NCBI GenBank assembly: GCA_021202575.1
Contig: JAJQCU010000018.1
Span: forward strand, 1,160-6,890
Direction of reading: 5' to 3'
Source: Lachnospiraceae bacterium
Lineage (GTDB): Bacteria; Bacillota; Clostridia; Lachnospirales; Lachnospiraceae
Length of the DNA: 5,731 nt
Numbering within the stretch: position 1 is the stretch's first letter; every line of letters begins with the position of its first letter. The notes beneath the pieces were generated by a model. The model did not search any database. It was not told the origin of the DNA and worked only from the letters and a program-made list of their open reading frames with translations. Positions 1 through 5,731 of this stretch are shown here, in pieces. A program made the position numbers and the translations under genes.

Positions 1-419
1 CGTTTCCCGTTTCCTATATTTTCCTGCAGCACAAACGGCAGCTTTTCCTTCAGCAAATTACGCAGCCTTTTGCGCGTCACAACATCGCCATGGGGATACT
101 CCAGTATGTAAACATATTTCACAGGTTTCGTTTTATTCAATAATACCAGATAATGCAAAGAATCAAAAAACTTTTTGACCGCGGTATCCACCTTTTTATT
201 GTCCAATGGCTGAAAAGCGGATGGATTCGCCGCTCCCGGAATACTGGCATTTTTGTACTCGACCAAAAACATGTCGTCTACACTCTCAATCACAAAATCG
301 ACATCATTGATATGAAGCCCCGCGTCCCTGTATGCCTGATGCATCTGATCCGTAGCCCAGACCGCATTTGTACAGTCCAGGCAATAAACTCCATTTTCCT
401 CCATCAGAATATCTGCCAT
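1..419 (-). CDS. PD-(D/E)XK nuclease-like protein, partial (3' end beyond window)
   Basis: Reading the minus strand from the ATG at 419-417 gives an open frame of 139 codons with no stop before the window edge, so the C-terminus is missing. I do not recognise the family by name. The visible part looks like a restriction-endonuclease-type core: an N-terminal helix region (about 20-35), a strand with D41 (VDFVIES), then a strand with FLVEYK, where E54 and K56 are 13 and 15 residues after D41. This is the D-x(12)-E-x-K spacing of PD-(D/E)XK nucleases. A lysine-rich helix (about 75-94) and a hydrophobic strand (YVYILEY, 102-108) follow, as expected for the alpha-beta-beta-beta-alpha-beta core. 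It starts 9 bp after the ATPase stop with a Shine-Dalgarno overlapping that stop, so it is probably co-expressed with the ATPase. Inferred role: DNA or RNA cleavage gated by the ATPase. Alternatively the fold may be catalytically inactive. The gene is certain; the fold call is moderate. Confidence 0.75.
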   Translation of the reverse strand, partial: MADILMEENGVYCLDCTNAVWATDQMHQAYRDAGLHINDVDFVIESVDDMFLVEYKNASIPGAANPSAFQPLDNKKVDTAVKKFFDSLHYLVLLNKTKPVKYVYILEYPHGDVVTRKRLRNLLKEKLPFVLQENIGNGK

Positions 420-426
420 TGAAATA

Positions 427-430
427 CCTC
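427..430 (-). promoter_or_regulatory. Shine-Dalgarno of the nuclease-like gene, overlapping the ATPase stop
   Basis: On the minus strand GAGG begins inside the ATPase TGA stop codon (431-429) and ends 7 nt before the ATG at 419. The arrangement implies that ribosomes finishing the ATPase can reinitiate on the next gene, so the two proteins are probably made in linked amounts. It also supports the ATG at 419 as the true start. Confidence 0.6.
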
Positions 431-1532
431 ACTGTGCATAAACCTCATCCAGCAGCTTACTGTCCGCGATAATCAGATGATTGGGGCGCAGATCCTCCAG
501 GCGATACGCCGACTGTCCAAATACCGTCCTCCCGGAATCTTCCGCCCAGGCATTTGTCTCCATTACTCTGTCAGCTTCATCAATGCTGCCTAAATACAAA
601 TTGTGATACATTACCTGTTCTTTCCTTTCGCGGCGTATCTCAAGATATTTGGCAAAATTATAATTATGCGTGGCGACAAAAATCTGAACGCCATTCTTTT
701 CAAGCTCGAGCAGAATCTCCGCCACAAGGGCATATAATTCCGGATTCAAATTTGCCTCCGGCTCATCCCAGAGAAGAATGGTACCATTCTCCAGCAGCCC
801 GTTTCTGATCAGCTTCCAGAGCAGTCCAAGCTTGCGCAATCCTTCTGCCTCCAGTGAAAATTCAATTTTCCTTCCATCACTTTTCTGCACATAAAAACAA
901 TCGTCTTCCTGAATTACGGTGCCATCAATGACATTACTGATTTTTTGCAAAACACCCTGCATGGCAGGCGGAATTACTCTCGCCTCGGGCAGGGACGCGT
1001 TCACCACGATATCCAGCTGAGTACCGTCAAAAGGCATGTTATATTTTTCATTTAACGCCAGAAAGCCTTTGGAATGAGAAAGCATTTCCATCGTCGGAAT
1101 AAAAACAGACTGAATATTTAATCCGAGCCAGTCTTCATAATTGACAATACCATTGTGAGATAAACTTTCCTCAAAACAGTGTCTGCCATCTGAAATCTTA
1201 TAGCCGCAATAATCGTTACCGCGTTCTGAATTCTTCAGGGCCTCCTGATTTTTCAGATTATTTGAAAAATAATGCAGAAAATTTTTTGTCTTTCCGGCTG
1301 TCGTTCTTTCAACAGAAAACTGAGCGGCAGCATAAATCATCTTCAGAATTGTGGTCTTTCCTACGCCATTTTCGCCGATCAGAACATTAATGCCATCGCA
1401 AAAATTCAGCCGGAAACTGTCATGCAGCGTATCGCCATTTTGAAGTTCTTTCGCCCGATAAATCCCATTATCCTTTCGCAGATGACGCTTAAAAATCATT
1501 ACATTCATAATTTCAATCGACTTGATGGCCAT
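429..1532 (-). CDS. AAA/ABC-type ATPase (AAA_21/SMC-like), putative defence ATPase
   Basis: A 367-residue soluble P-loop ATPase. Walker A is GENGVGKT at residues 53-60 (K59, T60), preceded by the strand INVLIG. A degenerate ABC signature-like segment, EGLRKLGLL, lies at about 230-238. Walker B is TILLWDEPEA at 251-260, with D256 and catalytic-type E257. The switch histidine is H289 in ATHN. These place it with RecF/SMC/OLD-like ATPases, which dimerise on ATP and often gate a nuclease. About 150 residues separate Walker A from the signature region and carry a segment (FIPTMEMLSHSKGF, 144-157) that I cannot tie to a named family. No TOPRIM or other nuclease motif follows H289, so the effector is probably the downstream protein. 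The ATG at 1532 has AAGGAG 8 nt upstream (1541-1546). The gene is more A+T-rich than rpoD and dnaG and starts 21 bp after rpoD, suggesting acquisition. The ATPase class is sure; the defence role is inferred. Confidence 0.9.
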   Translation of the reverse strand: MAIKSIEIMNVMIFKRHLRKDNGIYRAKELQNGDTLHDSFRLNFCDGINVLIGENGVGKTTILKMIYAAAQFSVERTTAGKTKNFLHYFSNNLKNQEALKNSERGNDYCGYKISDGRHCFEESLSHNGIVNYEDWLGLNIQSVFIPTMEMLSHSKGFLALNEKYNMPFDGTQLDIVVNASLPEARVIPPAMQGVLQKISNVIDGTVIQEDDCFYVQKSDGRKIEFSLEAEGLRKLGLLWKLIRNGLLENGTILLWDEPEANLNPELYALVAEILLELEKNGVQIFVATHNYNFAKYLEIRRERKEQVMYHNLYLGSIDEADRVMETNAWAEDSGRTVFGQSAYRLEDLRPNHLIIADSKLLDEVYAQ

Positions 1533-1540
1533 TCTGACTT

Positions 1541-1546
1541 CTCCTT
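1541..1546 (-). promoter_or_regulatory. Shine-Dalgarno of the ATPase gene
   Basis: AAGGAG on the minus strand, 8 nt before the ATG at 1532, fills most of the 21-bp gap after the rpoD stop. It gives the ATPase its own strong ribosome entry site although no promoter or terminator fits in the gap. Confidence 0.75.
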
Positions 1547-1557
1547 AAACCGTTTAA
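1545..1557. repeat. 13-bp perfect palindrome at the rpoD/ATPase junction
   Basis: Plus strand TTAAACCGTTTAA: two 6-bp arms around a single central C. It contains the rpoD stop codon (1554-1556) and touches the ATPase Shine-Dalgarno. A one-base centre is too short for an RNA hairpin, so it is not a terminator. It could be a protein-binding or recombination-junction site, or chance in A+T-rich sequence. Confidence 0.4.
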
Positions 1558-2672
1558 TCCAGATAATCCTTCAGCTTTCTGCTCCTGGAAGGATGGCGGA
1601 GCTTTCTGAGCGCCTTCGCCTCAATCTGGCGGATACGCTCACGGGTAACGTTGAACTCCTTGCCCACCTCCTCTAAGGTGCGGGCCTTGCCGTCGTCCAG
1701 GCCGAAGCGCAGGCGAAGCACCTTCTGCTCCCTCTCTGTCAGGGTCTGCAGAACCTCGTCCAGCTGCTCCTTTAACAGAGTGTTGGCGGCCGCCTCGGCG
1801 GGCACGGGCACATTCTCATCCTGAATGAAATCCGCCAGATGGCTGTCCTCCTCCTCGCCGATGGGAGTCTCTAAGGAAACCGGCTCCTGGCTGATCTTGA
1901 TAATCTCCCGGACGCGCTCCACGGGCATATCCATCTCCGCAGCGATCTCCTCCGGGGTAGGCTCCCGCCCCAGATCCTGCAGCAGCTGCCTGCTGACGCG
2001 GATCAGCTTGTTGATGGTCTCCACCATGTGGACAGGAATGCGGATGGTCCTGGCCTGGTCGGCAATGGCGCGGGTGATGGCCTGGCGGATCCACCAGGTA
2101 GCGTAGGTGGAGAACTTATAGCCCTTGCGGTAGTCAAACTTCTCCACCGCCTTGATCAGACCCAGATTCCCCTCCTGAATCAGGTCAAGAAAGAGCATGC
2201 CGCGGCCCACGTAGCGCTTGGCGATACTGACCACAAGGCGCAGATTGGCCTCAGCCAGACGCTTTTTGGCCTCCTCGTCGCCCTCCTCCATCCTTTTGGC
2301 CAGCTCAATCTCCTCCTCCGCAGTCAGAAGGGGGACCTTGCCGATTTCCTTTAAATACATCCTGACCGGGTCCTCCGTGCTGACGCCGTCCGGCACGGTC
2401 AGATCAATATTCTCTATGTCGACGGTCTCCTCGTCATTGAGCAGAATGTCCTCGTCGATCATGTCCATGTCATCGTCCGCGGGAATCCGAAGCACATCGA
2501 TACCGCTGCGCTCCAGGCTCTCCGCCACCCGGTCCAGCTGCTCCGGGGTTAAATTCAGCTCGGCCATAAACTCGGCCACTTCCGTGAATTCCAGTATGTT
2601 CTTTTTGGATTTGCCCAGGGCTAACAGCGCCTTGACCTTCTCCTCGTACTTTGCCATTGTGTTTTCGTCCAT
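1554..2672 (-). CDS. rpoD: RNA polymerase primary sigma factor (SigA/RpoD)
   Basis: The housekeeping sigma factor, which directs RNA polymerase to -10/-35 promoters. From the chosen start it is 372 residues, the usual length for Gram-positive SigA without the large non-conserved insert of E. coli sigma70. Domains seen: an acidic N-terminal region 1.1 ending near 95; region 1.2 ([17 protein letters not shown], about 101-117); region 2 (about 143-216), with the core-binding segment [20 protein letters not shown] and the -10-reading segment [15 protein letters not shown]; region 3 (about 217-300, including [10 protein letters not shown]); and region 4 with the -35-binding helix-turn-helix ([20 protein letters not shown], about 332-351). 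An in-frame ATG exists 18 bp upstream (2690) but has no Shine-Dalgarno. GGAAGGAT sits 8 nt before the ATG at 2672, so I prefer that start. The gene follows dnaG by 36 bp, as in the classical macromolecular-synthesis operon. The frame is intact and identification is certain. Confidence 0.98.
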   Translation of the reverse strand: MDENTMAKYEEKVKALLALGKSKKNILEFTEVAEFMAELNLTPEQLDRVAESLERSGIDVLRIPADDDMDMIDEDILLNDEETVDIENIDLTVPDGVSTEDPVRMYLKEIGKVPLLTAEEEIELAKRMEEGDEEAKKRLAEANLRLVVSIAKRYVGRGMLFLDLIQEGNLGLIKAVEKFDYRKGYKFSTYATWWIRQAITRAIADQARTIRIPVHMVETINKLIRVSRQLLQDLGREPTPEEIAAEMDMPVERVREIIKISQEPVSLETPIGEEEDSHLADFIQDENVPVPAEAAANTLLKEQLDEVLQTLTEREQKVLRLRFGLDDGKARTLEEVGKEFNVTRERIRQIEAKALRKLRHPSRSRKLKDYLD

Positions 2673-2680
2673 GATGGTCC

Positions 2681-2688
2681 ATCCTTCC
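2681..2688 (-). promoter_or_regulatory. Shine-Dalgarno that decides the rpoD start
   Basis: GGAAGGAT on the minus strand, 8 nt before the ATG at 2672. It lies just inside the codons that would follow the alternative ATG at 2690, which itself has only A/T-rich sequence upstream. This favours the six-residue-shorter sigma factor. Confidence 0.7.
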
Positions 2689-2699
2689 ATTATTTAAAT

Positions 2700-2705
2700 A
2701 GTATA
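2700..2705 (-). promoter_or_regulatory. Possible -10 element of an internal rpoD promoter (weak)
   Basis: TATACT on the minus strand matches five of six positions of the TATAAT consensus and sits in the A+T-rich dnaG-rpoD gap, 27 nt before the rpoD ATG. At 16-18 bp spacing I find no good -35 hexamer, and there is no extended TGn. The support is position and the -10 match only. Confidence 0.2.
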
Positions 2706-2708
2706 AGC

Positions 2709-4481
2709 TTACGTAAAAAGAATATGCACTTTGGGAAGCTCTTCCAGAGCGCGCTTTGCGGCGATAAGCTGATTTAAGGCATTGATGTCCGTCCCCTGTT
2801 TTTCCGCGTAATATTCACAGCTGCCCTGCTTCACCGCGTACAGGATCTCCTTCAGCGCCTTTTCCTTCTGCTGCGGATTGTCAATCCCCTCCAGCCGGGT
2901 ATGAAAAATCGACGCCGCCAGCCGCTGCTCCTCCTCATCCTCAAACCGGGAAATGATGCCGGCAGGGTCGCAGCGGCCCTGCTCAAGCTCCCCGAAAAGA
3001 AGCTCTGCCACCCGGCGGTAAAACTCATCCGTGAAATCCGCGGGCTGTATGTACTTTTTGATTTTGCCGTAGATTTCCGGCTCGTCGGTGATCCAGGTGA
3101 GCAGCGTGCGCTGGGTCTTTTTGCGGTTATCCTCCGCGGTCTGTTTTTTCCCTGCCGTGCTCCTTGGACGCTCCACGGGCTTCACCTGCCCTCCCGCGGC
3201 CGCCAGATTTCTCACCATCCGCCGCAGAAGCTGGGGATCAATATAATATTCCCTAGCGGTGGCTGAAAGATAATTCTCTCGCTCAATCTCGTTCTCAATC
3301 GCGGAAAGCCTGCGGGCAAGCTCCATCTCAAATTTTGTCTTCTGCGCCGGATCCTCCGTCTGAAAGCCCCGCCGCAAAATACGGATTTCAAATAAAAACC
3401 CGTCTTCCGCCTTCTGAATCCTCTCCTGAAATTCCTCCTGCCCCAGATTCTTAATGAACTCATCCGGATCCTTATAGGGCTCCAGATTGATCACTCTCCC
3501 GGACAGTCCGGCCTCCTTTAAAATACCGATGGCCCGAAGCGCCGCGTTCACTCCCGCGCCGTCGCTGTCGTAGGCTAACAGCACCTCCTGGGCGTAGCGC
3601 CGGATCAGGGAGGCCTGTCCTGAGGTAAAGGCCGTTCCCAGGGAGGCGACCGCCTGTGTGAAGCCCGCCTGGTGCATGGCGATCACGTCCATGTACCCTT
3701 CGCAGAGAATCAGATTCCCCGACCGGCTGGTCCGGGCATAATTCAGTCCGTACAGATTGCGGCTCTTATCAAAAACGGGAGTCTCCGGACTGTTCAAATA
3801 CTTGGGCTTTCCGTCTCCCATGACCCGGCCGCCGAAGCCGATGACCCGGTGGTTGATATCCATGATGGGAAACATGACCCGGTTCCAGAATTTGTCATGA
3901 AACCCCCTGTTCTCATCATAGGCGCACAGTCCCGCCTCCGTCAGCAGCTCATCGCTGTATCCCTTCTCTCTCAGATATGCGGTCAGATCCGCAGGCGTCT
4001 TATGGGAAAAGCCCAGGCCAAAATGCTTGATGGTCTCCTCCGACAGGCCCCGGCCGCTCAGATACTCATAACCCTGCCGCCCTCCCGGGGTGCGGAGCTG
4101 ATGGCAGAAATACCGGGCCGCCTCCTTATTGATCTGCAGCAAAAGCGCCCTCCTGCTCTGTTTCTGACGGCTTTCCCCGGAATCCTCCTCCTCAGGAAGC
4201 GTCACTCCCGCCCGCTCGGCCAGATACCGCAGCGCCTCCTGAAAGGAGTAACTCTCATAATTCATGACAAAGGTAATCACATTGCCGCCGGCGCCGCAGC
4301 CGAAGCAGTAATACATCTGTTTCTGCCCGGACACGGAGAAGGACGGGCTCTTTTCATTGTGAAAAGGACACAGCCCGAAATAGGAGCTTCCCCGCTTCTG
4401 CAGCTTCACAGAGGCGCCGATGACGTCCACAATGTCATTCTTTGTCCTGACTTCCTCTATAATCTCCTCTGAATAATACAC
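2709..4481 (-). CDS. dnaG: DNA primase
   Basis: Synthesises RNA primers for Okazaki fragments at the replication fork, recruited by the replicative helicase. From the chosen GTG start it is 590 residues, typical for Firmicutes. Domains seen: an N-terminal CHC2 zinc finger with C38, H41, C59 and C62 (CPFH and CFGC); the polymerase N-terminal subdomain with GFGGRVM and KYLNSPETPVFDKS (about 215-240); the TOPRIM catalytic core with E261 in EGYMD, D305 and D307 in AYDSDGAG, and KDPDEF (about 337-342); and a C-terminal helicase-interaction region (about 455-590) after a basic, low-complexity linker. The frame can be extended to an ATG at 4505 or a GTG at 4526. The GTG at 4481 starts exactly at the conserved YYSEEIIEEVRTKNDIVDVI N-terminus and has an AGAGGGG Shine-Dalgarno, so I chose it. 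It lies between dgt and rpoD in one orientation. Confidence 0.97.
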   Translation of the reverse strand: MYYSEEIIEEVRTKNDIVDVIGASVKLQKRGSSYFGLCPFHNEKSPSFSVSGQKQMYYCFGCGAGGNVITFVMNYESYSFQEALRYLAERAGVTLPEEEDSGESRQKQSRRALLLQINKEAARYFCHQLRTPGGRQGYEYLSGRGLSEETIKHFGLGFSHKTPADLTAYLREKGYSDELLTEAGLCAYDENRGFHDKFWNRVMFPIMDINHRVIGFGGRVMGDGKPKYLNSPETPVFDKSRNLYGLNYARTSRSGNLILCEGYMDVIAMHQAGFTQAVASLGTAFTSGQASLIRRYAQEVLLAYDSDGAGVNAALRAIGILKEAGLSGRVINLEPYKDPDEFIKNLGQEEFQERIQKAEDGFLFEIRILRRGFQTEDPAQKTKFEMELARRLSAIENEIERENYLSATAREYYIDPQLLRRMVRNLAAAGGQVKPVERPRSTAGKKQTAEDNRKKTQRTLLTWITDEPEIYGKIKKYIQPADFTDEFYRRVAELLFGELEQGRCDPAGIISRFEDEEEQRLAASIFHTRLEGIDNPQQKEKALKEILYAVKQGSCEYYAEKQGTDINALNQLIAAKRALEELPKVHILFT

Positions 4482-4485
4482 GTTT

Positions 4486-4491
4486 CCCCTC
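4486..4491 (-). promoter_or_regulatory. Shine-Dalgarno supporting the dnaG GTG start
   Basis: GAGGGG on the minus strand, 4 nt before the GTG at 4481 (6 nt if GAGG alone pairs). The upstream candidate starts at 4505 and 4526 have weaker matches, and the residues they add are not part of the conserved DnaG N-terminus. Confidence 0.55.
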
Positions 4492-4563
4492 TTTCGCCCC
4501 GGCATGCCCCGGAGCGCTTCTCTCACAGTATCTCTATGTAAGATCTACAGGCTGTTCACTGCT

Positions 4564-4633
4564 CCGCTCTCTCACTGCGCCGCGGCTTCCTGCCCCCGCA
4601 TTTTCGTCCCCGCCTGAGCGACCGCCCTCTCAC
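4564..4633 (-). repeat. Imperfect 12-bp direct repeat in the dgt-dnaG spacer
   Basis: On the minus strand GTGAGAGGGCGG (4633-4622) recurs as GTGAGAGAGCGG (4575-4564), one mismatch in 12. A third partial copy, GTGAGAGAAGCG, lies at 4526-4515. The copies are spaced 58 and 49 bp apart. This is all I see in the 167-bp gap apart from the inverted repeat. It could be regulatory or a remnant of local duplication. Confidence 0.35.
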
Positions 4634-4644
4634 ATGAAGCCGCG
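4581..4644 (-). repeat. 9-bp inverted repeat with 46-nt loop between dgt and dnaG
   Basis: Plus strand CGCGGCTTC (4581-4589) pairs perfectly with GAAGCCGCG (4636-4644). The second arm begins five bases after the dgt stop codon in transcription order. The stem is G+C-rich, but the loop is long and no T-run follows, so it is not a standard intrinsic terminator. It might be an mRNA structure between the two genes. Confidence 0.35.
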
Positions 4645-4648
4645 TTCC

Positions 4649-5668
4649 CTACCCCTGCCAGGACCTGGGGATATACAGCTTCTGGAAGGTAGTGATGGCA
4701 AACTTGTCGCTCATACTGGCCACATAATCGCAGACCACAGCCTCCTTCGGCTCCCCCTCCAGATACGCGTTCAGAATATACTCCGGGAGCTCCTGCAAAT
4801 GCTCCAGATAATACGCGTACAGGGCTTCGATCATCTTCTCCGCCTTGAGCTCGTCCGCCTTGACCACCGGATTCACATACACCTCCCGGTACATGAAGGC
4901 CCTGAGCGCCATCATATTTTCCTCTGTCTCCGGCGACATGACAATATCCGGCTTTCCCTCGGAATTTGAAATAATATCATGCACCATCCGGTCCAGCCTG
5001 GCGCTGCCGGTGTCCCCTAAGACTCTGCGGATTTCCACCGGAATATCGCTCTCCTTTAAAACTCCCGCCCGGACCGCGTCGTCCATATCGTGGTGAATAT
5101 AAGCAATCTTGTCAGAGAGCCGGACAATCTTTCCCTCCAGCGTAGAAGGCTTCCCGGCTGTCTGATGGTTGCGGATCCCGTCCCGCACCTCATAGCTTAA
5201 ATTCAGCCCCCGGCCATCCTTCTCCAGCTTTTCCACCACGCGCACGCTCTGCTCGCTGTGGACAAAGCCGCGGGGGGAAACTCTGTTCAGCGCCCGCTCC
5301 CCGGCGTGGCCAAAGGGCGTATGCCCCAGGTCGTGGCCCAGCGCGATAGCCTCCGTCAGGTCCTCATTCATGCGCAGCGCCTTGGCGATGGTGCGGGCAA
5401 TCTGGGAGACCTCCAGAGTGTGAGTCAGGCGGGTCCGGTAATGGTCGCCGTTGGGCGTCAGAAAAACCTGTGTCTTGTCCTTCAGACGCCGGAAGGACTT
5501 GCAGTGAAGGATGCGGTCCCTGTCCCTCTGATAAGCGGGACGGATATCGCAGGGTACCTCCTCCCTCTCCCTGCCCCTGCTCTCGCAGCTTAAAGAGGCG
5601 TAAGGGCTCAGATATTCCTTTTCTCTTTGCTCCAGCCGTTCTCTGATCGACGTGTCATAATCCGCCAT
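4649..5668 (-). CDS. dgt: dNTP triphosphohydrolase, HD superfamily (dGTPase-like)
   Basis: Hydrolyses deoxynucleoside triphosphates to the deoxynucleoside plus triphosphate, controlling the dNTP pool; the precise substrate cannot be read from sequence. The 339-residue protein carries the full HD metal-binding set: H83 in RTRLTHTLEV, the HD pair H112-D113 in GHDLGHTPFGHAGE, and D186 in RLSDKIAYIHHDMDDA. Further conserved residues are H116, H121 and E124. The N-terminal RPAYQRDRDRILHCKSFRRLKDKTQVF (43-69) is the family's nucleotide- and phosphate-contacting segment. The length fits the short dGTPase-like subfamily rather than the ~500-residue E. coli enzyme. The ATG at 5668 has GAGGAG 6 nt upstream (5675-5680). 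It heads the visible run of genes and lies 167 bp ahead of dnaG, an order I associate with Lachnospiraceae. Its upstream promoter, if any, is cut by the window edge. It could be annotated as a generic HD-domain protein, but the motif order makes dGTPase-like firm. Confidence 0.94.
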   Translation of the reverse strand: MADYDTSIRERLEQREKEYLSPYASLSCESRGREREEVPCDIRPAYQRDRDRILHCKSFRRLKDKTQVFLTPNGDHYRTRLTHTLEVSQIARTIAKALRMNEDLTEAIALGHDLGHTPFGHAGERALNRVSPRGFVHSEQSVRVVEKLEKDGRGLNLSYEVRDGIRNHQTAGKPSTLEGKIVRLSDKIAYIHHDMDDAVRAGVLKESDIPVEIRRVLGDTGSARLDRMVHDIISNSEGKPDIVMSPETEENMMALRAFMYREVYVNPVVKADELKAEKMIEALYAYYLEHLQELPEYILNAYLEGEPKEAVVCDYVASMSDKFAITTFQKLYIPRSWQG

Positions 5669-5731
5669 CTTCGTCTCCTCAAAATTTTCTCTGACTGATT
5701 ATTCTACACAAAGCCCTCAAAATCCTCTTTT

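Noticed and set aside
160..180. A-run and T-run in the nuclease-like gene as a possible programmed frameshift site
   Set aside because: In the reading frame the bases do not form an X XXY YYZ slippery heptamer, and the frame continues cleanly through them.
153..422. 89-codon plus-strand open frame near the left edge
   Set aside because: It overlaps the minus-strand nuclease-like gene, which has a good Shine-Dalgarno, operon context and a plausible fold; the plus frame is its shadow.
2218..2697. 159-codon Ser-rich plus-strand open frame opposite rpoD
   Set aside because: The Ser/Ile-rich composition is the mirror of rpoD codons; there is no independent gene signal and the opposite strand is certain.
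2691..2700. 10-bp palindrome TATTTAAATA between dnaG and rpoD
   Set aside because: All-A/T palindromes of this length are common in A+T-rich gaps; it has no loop for a hairpin and no partner copy elsewhere that I could see.
3672..4472. 266-codon plus-strand open frame opposite dnaG
   Set aside because: It is fully antisense to the conserved primase, has no recognisable motif, and such frames are expected opposite G+C-rich codons.
4533..4560. Possible dnaG promoter (TGAACA / TAGAGA at 16-bp spacing, minus strand)
   Set aside because: Both hexamers match the consensus poorly, so it is not distinguishable from chance.
5695..5731. Possible dgt promoter with TAGAAT as -10 on the minus strand
   Set aside because: No -35 hexamer lies at 16-18 bp within the available sequence and the TG is misplaced for an extended -10; the upstream region is cut by the window edge.

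Overview
The window reads as a chromosomal segment from a Clostridia-class Firmicute, most likely Lachnospiraceae. The evidence is the gene order dgt-like, dnaG, rpoD on one strand, the compact ~370-residue Gram-positive SigA, strong Shine-Dalgarno sites, and the protein sequences themselves. The assignment is by recall of family features and synteny, not by a database search. Every gene lies on the minus strand, so transcription runs from high to low coordinates.

Layout in transcription order: a dNTP triphosphohydrolase of the HD superfamily (5668-4649); a 167-bp spacer with imperfect repeats; DNA primase dnaG (4481-2709); the housekeeping sigma factor rpoD/sigA (2672-1554); then, after only 21 bp, an AAA/ABC-type ATPase (1532-429); and 9 bp further, the start of a second accessory gene (419 to beyond position 1). 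That last gene carries a PD-(D/E)XK nuclease-like D...ExK signature and is cut by the window edge. It is easy to miss because it has no stop inside the window.

The first three genes are the macromolecular-synthesis block: nucleotide-pool control, primer synthesis and core transcription initiation. The last two differ in composition. By hand count, bases 1261-1320 in the ATPase are 19/60 G+C, against 38/60 for bases 4081-4140 in dnaG. They form a tight pair in which the second gene's Shine-Dalgarno overlaps the first gene's stop codon. An SMC/ABC-like ATPase translationally coupled to a restriction-like nuclease fold is a layout shared with several anti-phage systems. I infer, but cannot prove, a defence-type cassette inserted directly behind rpoD and possibly read through from the rpoD transcript. 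A 13-bp palindrome sits on the junction and includes the rpoD stop codon. I see no RNA genes, CRISPR arrays, insertion sequences or convincing intrinsic terminators.
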